7,481 bases of DNA, from contig CAMTDY010000135.1 of assembly GCA_947070915.1 (NCBI GenBank), positions 1 to 7,481 on the forward strand, read 5' to 3'. This document shows positions 1 to 4,929 of the stretch, one piece after another (the first letter of the stretch is position 1; each line of letters starts with the position of its first letter). This stretch comes from an uncultured Roseburia sp. (lineage in GTDB: Bacteria > Bacillota > Clostridia > Lachnospirales > Lachnospiraceae). The notes beneath the pieces are model-generated. The model searched no databases. It saw only the letters and a program-made list of their open reading frames with translations, and had not been told where the DNA came from. The position numbers and the translations under genes were made by a program.

Positions 1-15
1 GCCCCTTACCAGCTT

Positions 16-138
16 CGCCGTGCGCATTCCTCGCCCGCTCCGCGGGCTCGTCATCGCGGGCTGCGCCCTATATTCCAGGAAACAATGCCCCATTTTTGTG
101 CAAGCACAAATGTGCCATTGTTTCTGGAATGCACGGCT
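16..138. repeat. Nested palindromic intergenic element
   Basis: Non-coding stretch beyond the ilvC terminator, built from nested inverted repeats. The outer arms are 16-30 and 126-138, complementary except for a 2-nt bulge (GTGCGCATTCC against GGAATGCAC, continuing into CGGC). Inside is a perfect GC-rich hairpin (GCCCGC 33-38, loop TCC, GCGGGC 42-47). The octamer CGCGGGCT is present twice, at 41-48 and 55-62, so the 33-38 arm can pair with either copy. GCGCA (22-26) can also pair with TGCGC (62-66). A second large hairpin fills 72-130. ATTCC occurs at both 26-30 and 72-76, so GGAAT 126-130 has two alternative partners and the folds are mutually exclusive. No reading frame is supported. This architecture resembles dispersed REP-like or MITE-like elements. 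That it is repeated elsewhere in the genome is an inference. It may extend past the window start. Confidence 0.6.
72..130. repeat. Long imperfect hairpin inside the palindromic element
   Basis: ATTCCAG at 72-78 pairs with CTGGAAT at 124-130. After a single bulged G at 79, AAACAATG (80-87) pairs with CATTGTTT (116-123). After a short mismatched patch (88-90 against 113-115), CATTT (91-95) pairs with AAATG (108-112). Past a TT bulge, GTG (98-100) pairs with CAC (105-107) around the loop CAAG. About 23 base pairs form in a 59-nt span. It has no T-tract on either side and sits beyond a separate terminator, so it is better read as a structured repeat than as a transcription terminator. Confidence 0.7.
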
Positions 139-150
139 TGAGCCTTTACG

Positions 151-186
151 AATAAAAAGCCCGGTCAGTGTGATGCCAACCGGGCT
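151..186 (-). terminator. Rho-independent terminator of ilvC
   Basis: Read on the minus strand, AGCCCGGT (186-179) and ACCGGGCT (165-158) form a perfect 8-bp GC-rich stem around a 13-nt loop. It is followed directly by TTTTTATT (158-151). The stem starts 22 nt after the ilvC stop codon. This is the only classical intrinsic terminator I see in the window, and it marks the end of the ilvN-ilvC transcript. Confidence 0.92.
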
Positions 187-208
187 GTATTGGTTCTGAT
201 AATTCACA

Positions 209-1231
209 TTAGTTGTTGATCAGTTTATCCTCACCATTCCAGCTGTACAGCTTACGGATATCTTCCCCTACAACTTCAGATGAATGCTCTGCAGCAAGCT
301 TTCTCATAGCTCTGAAATGTGCCTGTCCGCCTGCCTCTGACATATCCAGAAGGAATTCCTTCGCAAAAGAACCGTCCTGAATATCGCTGAGGATCTTCTT
401 CATCGCCTTCTTTGTATCCTCTGTGATGATCTTTGGACCTGTGATGTAATCACCATATTCTGCTGTGTTGGAAATGGAATAACGCATTCCCGCAAAACCA
501 CTCTGATAGATCAGGTCAACGATCAGTTTCATCTCATGGATACATTCAAAATACGCATTACGTGGATCGTAACCAGCTTCGCAAAGAGTCTCAAAACCTG
601 CCTGCATCAGTGCACAAACACCGCCGCAAAGTACTGCCTGCTCACCAAACAGGTCTGTCTCTGTCTCAGTACGGAAGGTCGTCTCAAGCACACCAGCTCT
701 TGCACCACCGATCGCCAGCGCATAAGCAAGCGCCATATCCTGAGCCTTTCCTGTCGCGTCCTGATGTACTGCTACCAGACATGGAACTCCTTTGCCTGCC
801 TGATACTCACTGCGTACTGTATGTCCTGGTCCCTTTGGAGCGATCATTGTTACATCCACATCTTTCGGAGGTACGATCTGTCCGAAATGAATGTTGAAAC
901 CATGAGCAAACATGAGCATATTTCCAGCCTCAAGGTTTGGCTCGATGGACTCCTTGTACAATTTTGCCTGAAGTTCATCGTTGATCAGGATCATGATAAT
1001 GTCTGCCTGTTTTGCAGCCTCTGCTGCTGTATATACTTTAAATCCCTGAGCCTCTGCCTTTGCCCATGATTTAGAGCCTTCATACAAACCGATAATTACA
1101 TTACAACCGCTTTCTTTTGCATTTAATGCATGTGCATGTCCCTGGCTGCCATAACCAATGACAGCAATCGTCTTGCCATCCAAAAGTCCAAGGTTACAGT
1201 CACTTTCATAAAAAATCTTTGCGTCTGCCAT
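209..1231 (-). CDS. ilvC: Ketol-acid reductoisomerase (class I)
   Basis: Converts acetolactate or acetohydroxybutyrate to the dihydroxy acid using NAD(P)H and Mg2+, the second common step of valine, leucine and isoleucine synthesis in the cytoplasm. The product is 340 residues, normal for the short class I form. The Rossmann motif GYGSQG is at 26-31, the catalytic His at 110 (AHGF), and KGPGH at 133-137. The metal ligands D193 and E197 are in DLFGEQ, E229 and E233 in FECIHE, and the substrate Ser is in SIS (252-254). The cofactor loop reads LYEGSKSW (49-56): Tyr stands where many NADPH enzymes carry Arg, and a Glu follows it. The ATG has AGGAGG 9 nt upstream (1241-1246). The gene follows ilvN by 100 nt and ends at a strong terminator, so it is probably the second and last gene of an ilvNC transcript. 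Confidence 0.98.
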   Translation of the reverse strand: MADAKIFYESDCNLGLLDGKTIAVIGYGSQGHAHALNAKESGCNVIIGLYEGSKSWAKAEAQGFKVYTAAEAAKQADIIMILINDELQAKLYKESIEPNLEAGNMLMFAHGFNIHFGQIVPPKDVDVTMIAPKGPGHTVRSEYQAGKGVPCLVAVHQDATGKAQDMALAYALAIGGARAGVLETTFRTETETDLFGEQAVLCGGVCALMQAGFETLCEAGYDPRNAYFECIHEMKLIVDLIYQSGFAGMRYSISNTAEYGDYITGPKIITEDTKKAMKKILSDIQDGSFAKEFLLDMSEAGGQAHFRAMRKLAAEHSSEVVGEDIRKLYSWNGEDKLINN

Positions 1232-1267
1232 TTTACTGTTCCTCCTAAATTTAATTTAATATAAAGC

Positions 1268-1287
1268 CCCGCCGTTTTACTGGCGGA
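1268..1287 (-). other. Small hairpin between ilvN and ilvC
   Basis: On the minus strand CCGCC (1286-1282) and GGCGG (1273-1269) form a 5-bp GC stem with an 8-nt loop, extended by one T-G wobble (1287/1268). It is followed by an A/T-rich run (CTTTATATTAAATT) leading to the ilvC ribosome binding site. The stem is short and the T-tract is interrupted, so at most it is a weak attenuator or an mRNA processing or stability element. No leader peptide or T-box features accompany it. Confidence 0.35.
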
Positions 1288-1331
1288 TGGTTTCCCGTAT
1301 CACACTGCAGCCAATTTCAATTTTTGCTGCC

Positions 1332-1820
1332 TCATTCATCCAATTGTCCCCTCGCCAGTCCGGTTATTCCTGTACGCACCAGCTCGCGGATCTCATAGCC
1401 ATCTAACAGCTTGGTAAAGGCATCCAGCTTCGCCTGGCTGCCGGTCAGCTCGATCATCATGGAGTCCGATGCAACATCCACGATCTTAGCTCGGAAAATT
1501 TCTACAATAGCATTAATGGAAGGCCTTTCCTCCCTGGAAGCTGCCACTTTCACCAGGATAAGCTCCCGGCACACGGAAGCGTCCCCGGTGAGCTCCTTCA
1601 CAAGGATCACATTTTCCAGCTTGCAGATCTGCTTCTCAATCTGATCCAGTATGATCCCGTCTCCGGTCACTGCTACCGTCATTCTGGAAACCGCTGTATT
1701 TTCGGTTTCCCCTACAGTGAGGCTGTCAATATTATAGCCTCGTCTGCTAAACAGTCCCACTACCCGGGATAGCGCCCCCGGTGTGTTATCTATCAAAATG
1801 GACAATACCATCTTTCTCAT
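1332..1820 (-). CDS. ilvN: Acetolactate synthase small (regulatory) subunit
   Basis: Regulatory subunit of acetohydroxyacid synthase, which binds the catalytic subunit IlvB and confers valine feedback inhibition on the first branched-chain amino acid step. From the chosen ATG it has 162 residues, the usual size. An N-terminal ACT domain (about 4-77) carries DNTPGALSRV (11-20) and GLFSRRGYNIDSL (22-34). N12, G15 and N30 match positions that contact valine in the E. coli subunit, so feedback inhibition is probably retained (inference). The rest (about 80-160) fits the family's C-terminal domain. I start at the ATG at 1820 because AAGGAG lies 8 nt upstream. An in-frame GTG at 1829 overlaps that site and is unlikely. 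The usual partner ilvB is not adjacent upstream, where an LCP gene sits instead. The gene has its own promoter and leads the ilvNC pair. Confidence 0.96.
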   Translation of the reverse strand: MRKMVLSILIDNTPGALSRVVGLFSRRGYNIDSLTVGETENTAVSRMTVAVTGDGIILDQIEKQICKLENVILVKELTGDASVCRELILVKVAASREERPSINAIVEIFRAKIVDVASDSMMIELTGSQAKLDAFTKLLDGYEIRELVRTGITGLARGQLDE

Positions 1821-1828
1821 TTGATTCA

Positions 1829-1834
1829 CTCCTT
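1829..1834 (-). promoter_or_regulatory. Ribosome binding site that decides the ilvN start
   Basis: AAGGAG on the minus strand, 8 nt before the ATG at 1818-1820. The upstream GTG (1827-1829) shares its first base with this site and so cannot be served by it. Confidence 0.85.
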
Positions 1835-1854
1835 AATTTGCTTCTCAAACAATT

Positions 1855-1883
1855 ATTTTACCAATTTCAAAGAAGATTGTCAA
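1855..1883 (-). promoter_or_regulatory. Sigma-A promoter of ilvN-ilvC
   Basis: On the minus strand a perfect -35 box TTGACA (1883-1878) and a -10 box TAAAAT (1860-1855) are separated by 17 nt, the ideal spacing. Transcription should start near 1848, giving an untranslated leader of roughly 28 nt before the ilvN ATG. That leaves no room for a T-box, an attenuator or a riboswitch in this leader. The spacer contains a short dyad TTC-TTT-GAA, too weak to call an operator. Confidence 0.85.
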
Positions 1884-1917
1884 CCCGGCTGAACATTTCA
1901 TTCCTCCGTCTCCCTCA

Positions 1918-2955
1918 CTACTTTTTTTGCTTTTCAAAAATAAATTTCTCCAGTGCCTCTCTATTCTTTGGCAGATCCGGTACCAGACAGTCCTCTCCAT
2001 TGATCTTCTGGCTGGTATATCCATTCTGAATCGGAAGACTGAATTGTTTGAGTTCTGTGGTTCCCATCTTCACAACTGCCATCAGATAGGACTTGATGTC
2101 ATCCTTATCCAGATCCGTCTTTACGTTGGGAAGAATAATATCCACCAGATCAAGCCACTTGGCCGGTGACATGGACTTTACTTTCTTTAAGAGTGCCTGG
2201 ATCACAAGACGCTGTCTCTCTGCCCTTCCATAATCATCTCCCTTGCCGGAGGCCGTAAGAACAGCCGGATAATGGTCATTTTTCCATTTCCCGTGCCGGA
2301 TCCGGCAGTAGCCCAGGGCCTGGTAACCGTTCAGAACCTGCTTTCCTACTTTTACATTTCTATATTTCTTACGCTTGATATAATTGGTATCATTTAAGTT
2401 TACTGCCTCAGATTCTGTCAGTGTAGCCTCCACTCCGCCCACCGCATTGATCACTTCCACAAAGGCATCAAAATTCACTTCTGCATACCCTTTCATCTTA
2501 ATTCCAAAATTTTTCGCGATGGTCTCATAGAGAAGCTTGATCCCCCCCAGTGAATATGCCGCATTCAGCTTACGGCTTCCATGTCCGGGAATTTCCACAT
2601 ACATGTCCCGCATCAGAGATGTCACTTTCAGTTTTTTGTGCTTCATATCCAGTGTAGCGATCATCATTGAGTCAGAACGCCTCGCCGCTCCTCCGGTATT
2701 CTGTTCATCCAGGTTTTTATCCGCTCCCACCAAAAGAATATTAATGATCTCCGAATCGCTGACGGTATCATACTTGGATACGTCTACCTTATCCAGAGAG
2801 TTCTTCTTATCAAAATTTAAGAGATTAAGGGAACCGTTCACCTCGTGCTGAGCCGCCGCCAGCATACTTCCTGCCGCCATGCTGATGATGATTCCAATCA
2901 CCAGAAACACTTTCCCTACTACCCGTTTTTTTCCGGATTTATTTTTCTTTGCCAT
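1918..2955 (-). CDS. LCP (LytR-CpsA-Psr) family cell-wall glycopolymer ligase
   Basis: Members of this family transfer lipid-linked glycopolymers to peptidoglycan at the outer face of the membrane. The product has 345 residues: a basic cytoplasmic tail (1-15), one membrane segment (about 13-35), then an extracellular LCP domain beginning at INILLVGAD (71-79). Family residues are visible: RRSDS (92-96), SLMRD (113-117), CRIR (217-220) and GRAERQR (243-249), which supply the Arg/Asp cluster that binds the polyprenyl pyrophosphate. Between CRIR and GRAERQR lies a longer loop (221-242) than in compact members. I start at ATG 2955 (MAKKNK), 5 nt after GGAGG. A longer frame from ATG 3009 has a poor ribosome site and would translate through the hairpin at 2979-3008. 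The two upstream rhamnosyltransferase-like genes suggest its glycan substrate (inference). No terminator follows. Confidence 0.93.
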   Translation of the reverse strand: MAKKNKSGKKRVVGKVFLVIGIIISMAAGSMLAAAQHEVNGSLNLLNFDKKNSLDKVDVSKYDTVSDSEIINILLVGADKNLDEQNTGGAARRSDSMMIATLDMKHKKLKVTSLMRDMYVEIPGHGSRKLNAAYSLGGIKLLYETIAKNFGIKMKGYAEVNFDAFVEVINAVGGVEATLTESEAVNLNDTNYIKRKKYRNVKVGKQVLNGYQALGYCRIRHGKWKNDHYPAVLTASGKGDDYGRAERQRLVIQALLKKVKSMSPAKWLDLVDIILPNVKTDLDKDDIKSYLMAVVKMGTTELKQFSLPIQNGYTSQKINGEDCLVPDLPKNREALEKFIFEKQKK

Positions 2956-2960
2956 TTTAT

Positions 2961-2965
2961 CCTCC
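2961..2965 (-). promoter_or_regulatory. Ribosome binding site that decides the LCP start
   Basis: GGAGG on the minus strand, 5 nt before the ATG at 2953-2955. The alternative ATG at 3009 has only GGGAAG directly abutting it. The downstream start also gives the normal short basic tail before the membrane segment. Confidence 0.8.
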
Positions 2966-2978
2966 GTTTCCTGCTTAA

Positions 2979-3008
2979 TGCCTGCTGGCCGCATCAGCGG
3001 CTCAGGCA
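2979..3008 (-). other. Intercistronic hairpin between glycosyltransferase and LCP gene
   Basis: On the minus strand TGCCTG (3008-3003) pairs with CAGGCA (2984-2979), and inside it GCCGC (3001-2997) pairs with GCGGC (2992-2988) around a TGAT loop. An A/CAG internal loop separates the two stems, for 11 base pairs in 30 nt. It begins 15 nt after the glycosyltransferase stop codon and ends before the LCP ribosome site. There is no T-tract, so it is not a classical terminator. A role in transcript processing, stability or partial attenuation is inferred. Confidence 0.55.
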
Positions 3009-3023
3009 TCTTCCCAAGTTCTG

Positions 3024-3944
3024 TCAGATCAGCCAGAACAGCGCTGCATTTCTCACAAAACCACTTTTACAAAAACCAAAACGTATCATATCTGCCCTTC
3101 GACGGACCGCACCCTCCTCTGCCATTCTGGCAAAACGTTGTGCAATCTGTCTTTTTTCCCCGGAAAGCCTGTCTCCAAACACCCTGTAAAATGCCTTTCC
3201 CTGCAGAAACGTCTGCCGGATCGCCTGGCGCTGGCCGCGCAGGTCGGAAAGACGTGTCTTCACATAATCTGAAAAACCGCTTCCGCCAATCATATTACCA
3301 CTGTGCTGCCGATAATGCAAGGTGGTTTCGTCAATATAGGAAATTTTCCCAAAATTACTGCAGATCAGGGCAAGCCACCAGTCATGAACCCGGATTTCAT
3401 CCGGAAGCTCCTGCAGATATCCCCGGATCGCCCCACTCATCATAACCGTACAGCCGATACATTTATTTTCCATAAAAAGATGGGCACTGTCAAGCCTTTT
3501 TACATCCAGATGGCTGCTTTTATGAAAAGATCCCAACTCTTCCCCGCTGCCGCTGTCAAAATTCATGGCGTCCGTAAATACCATCAAAGGGACGTCAGTC
3601 CCGTTCTGTGACTCCATTTCCTTCATCCGACGGAGTGTCTTTTCAATCTTATCCCGGTGCCATAAATCATCCTGGTCACAAAGCATGATGTAGGGGCTCC
3701 TGCTCCGTCTAATGCCCTCGAGAAAATTTTTCGTATATCCAAGATTTTTTTCATTTTGATACAAAGAAACCTGATCATACCGCCCCGCGTACTCCCTGGC
3801 AATATCCAGTGTAGAATCTGTGGAACCGTCGTCGCAGATCTCCACCACCACATCCTGAAAGGTATTTGCCAAAATGGAATCCAGCTGCTCTCTCAAATAT
3901 TTTTCTCCGTTGTAGGTCGTCAATACAATGTGAACTTCTGCCAC
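3024..3944 (-). CDS. Family-2 glycosyltransferase, RgpB-like rhamnosyltransferase
   Basis: Probable cytoplasmic GT-A enzyme adding a sugar, likely rhamnose, to a lipid-linked surface glycan. The 306-residue product has the GT2 core: TTYNGEKYLREQLDSI (9-24), CDDGSTDST (37-45), the metal-binding DQDD (90-93), FTDA (123-126), HDWW (187-190) and YRQHSGNMIG (211-220). This order and the length recall the streptococcal rhamnosyltransferase RgpB. The C-terminal part (about 225-306) is basic and probably peripheral to the membrane. I prefer the GTG at 3944, which has GAGGTG 5 nt upstream, lies one base past the previous stop codon and gives the family's normal N-terminus. An in-frame ATG at 3959 (311 residues, 14-nt overlap) lacks a good ribosome site but is possible. 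Tight spacing implies co-translation with the upstream glycosyltransferase. The exact sugar and linkage cannot be read from sequence. Confidence 0.9.
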   Translation of the reverse strand: MAEVHIVLTTYNGEKYLREQLDSILANTFQDVVVEICDDGSTDSTLDIAREYAGRYDQVSLYQNEKNLGYTKNFLEGIRRSRSPYIMLCDQDDLWHRDKIEKTLRRMKEMESQNGTDVPLMVFTDAMNFDSGSGEELGSFHKSSHLDVKRLDSAHLFMENKCIGCTVMMSGAIRGYLQELPDEIRVHDWWLALICSNFGKISYIDETTLHYRQHSGNMIGGSGFSDYVKTRLSDLRGQRQAIRQTFLQGKAFYRVFGDRLSGEKRQIAQRFARMAEEGAVRRRADMIRFGFCKSGFVRNAALFWLI

Positions 3945-3945
3945 A

Positions 3946-4881
3946 TCAACACCTCTCATTCCAATAGCTTTTGTTCATACTGAATTTTTTCACCAGTCCT
4001 GTGGGAAGACTCTCATACCGCAGTCCCAGTTTGTAGCCCATCCATTTGAAACCGCTCTGCAGTACCAGATCGGGGATCAGGTACCATTTCCCATGTTTCA
4101 TCAGATATTTCATCGTATCCTTTACCAGTCTCATACCCTCGGATTCGGAGCGGACCTGTTCAAAGATCTGCCGGTACTGTCTCTGGGAGACAGCCAGGTC
4201 AAAATTCCTTGTCAGCTGCTGCCAGTAAGTGTATTTATGGGAGTGGACCACCTCTGCCTCCGCCGCATAGGCGATGCGGTACCCCGCCTGGATGAGCCCC
4301 GCCGCAAAGATCATATCCTCGTTAAAGATCGTCCGGGTGACAAATCCTCCCAGTTTCTCATAAATATCCCGACGGTACATGGCACATACATTGGAACAGA
4401 AAAAGGTCTTGATCCCAAGCCTGTCCAGATCTGCTTTCTCCTTCACAGAACTCTCCGGCGGATAATTAAACTCTCTGGTATACCTCTCGATCACCCCTGA
4501 CTGTTCTCCCGGCAGCTGCCTTCCATAAGCTGCCGCCACCCGTTCATGGCTCTCGAAGGAAGCACAAAGTTTTTCCACCAGTGTATCCTGCGCCGGAACG
4601 GCATCCTGGGTCATAAACAGCATATAGTCCGCCTTTGACAGAGAAGCACCCAGATTTCTCGTGCCGCCGTGGTCGAATTCGCTCTTTGGCAGGGTCACGA
4701 TCTTCCCCCGGTCCGCTTTCTCAAGTATCCTCCGTACCCGCTCGTCCTCTTCGCCGCCTGTCAGCGTCTGCATAAAAAATACATGCTCCGGCTTCCTCGT
4801 CTGGGTATTCAATTTCTGGATCAGCTGTTCCAGCTTTTCATCCGGCCGGTAGACCGGTATAATCACATCGATCATCTTCAT
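3946..4881 (-). CDS. Family-2 glycosyltransferase, probable rhamnosyltransferase
   Basis: Probable cytoplasmic GT-A sugar transferase for a cell-surface polysaccharide, with 311 residues. IDVIIPVYRP (4-13) opens the nucleotide-sugar fold. The segments FDHGGTRNLG (69-78), FMTQDA (89-94, at the usual metal-binding DXD position), GRQLP (120-124), FFCSNVCAMYRRDIYEKLGG (160-179), NEDM (187-190) and VVHSH (211-215) are the signature of a group usually annotated as rhamnosyltransferases. The metal motif is QDA rather than DXD, normal for this group. The ATG has AAGGAA 9 nt upstream. It lies 48 nt after metH with no terminator between, and its stop is one base from the preferred start of the next glycosyltransferase. 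The donor is inferred from family resemblance only. No dTDP-rhamnose synthesis genes or polysaccharide exporter are in the window. Confidence 0.9.
   Translation of the reverse strand: MKMIDVIIPVYRPDEKLEQLIQKLNTQTRKPEHVFFMQTLTGGEEDERVRRILEKADRGKIVTLPKSEFDHGGTRNLGASLSKADYMLFMTQDAVPAQDTLVEKLCASFESHERVAAAYGRQLPGEQSGVIERYTREFNYPPESSVKEKADLDRLGIKTFFCSNVCAMYRRDIYEKLGGFVTRTIFNEDMIFAAGLIQAGYRIAYAAEAEVVHSHKYTYWQQLTRNFDLAVSQRQYRQIFEQVRSESEGMRLVKDTMKYLMKHGKWYLIPDLVLQSGFKWMGYKLGLRYESLPTGLVKKFSMNKSYWNERC
3950..3955 (-). promoter_or_regulatory. Ribosome binding site supporting a GTG start
   Basis: GAGGTG on the minus strand lies 5 nt before the GTG at 3942-3944. It sits inside the last codons of the preceding gene, whose TGA occupies 3948-3946, giving the compact arrangement TGATGTG typical of translational coupling. 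The competing ATG at 3957-3959 has no comparable site upstream. Confidence 0.6.
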
Positions 4882-4929
4882 TTTCTGACTTTCCTTTATG
4901 GTAACGCCTGCCTGAGCGGACAGACTTAT

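Noticed and set aside
72..130. Reading the large hairpin as a terminator for a convergent gene
   Set aside because: Neither side carries a T-tract, and the ilvC transcript already has a canonical terminator at 151-186.
16..138. CRISPR array or insertion-sequence end
   Set aside because: There are no regularly spaced identical repeats, no transposase frame and no visible target-site duplication within the window.
536..1069. Long plus-strand open frames over ilvC, and similar ones over metH (5092-5787, 7051-7416) and the LCP gene (2845-3445)
   Set aside because: They lie antisense to genes with complete, motif-bearing proteins. They lack ribosome sites and their translations are low-complexity (runs of Cys, Ser, Leu, His), as expected from shadow frames.
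1861..1877. CodY-type or other operator in the ilvN promoter spacer (short dyad TTC-TTT-GAA)
   Set aside because: Alignment to the CodY consensus leaves about six mismatches in 15, and the dyad alone is too short to support a regulator.
1850..1903. Possible leader peptide upstream of ilvN (minus strand, an ATG after GGAGG, about 18 codons, or 8 codons from the next ATG)
   Set aside because: It overlaps and precedes the ilvN promoter, so it would not be in the main transcript. It has no strong run of Val, Leu or Ile codons as regulatory codons and no downstream attenuator.
2956..3009. Longer LCP start at ATG 3009 adding 18 residues
   Set aside because: Its ribosome site is poor and abuts the codon, the extra residues cross a stable hairpin, and GGAGG at 2961-2965 points to ATG 2955.
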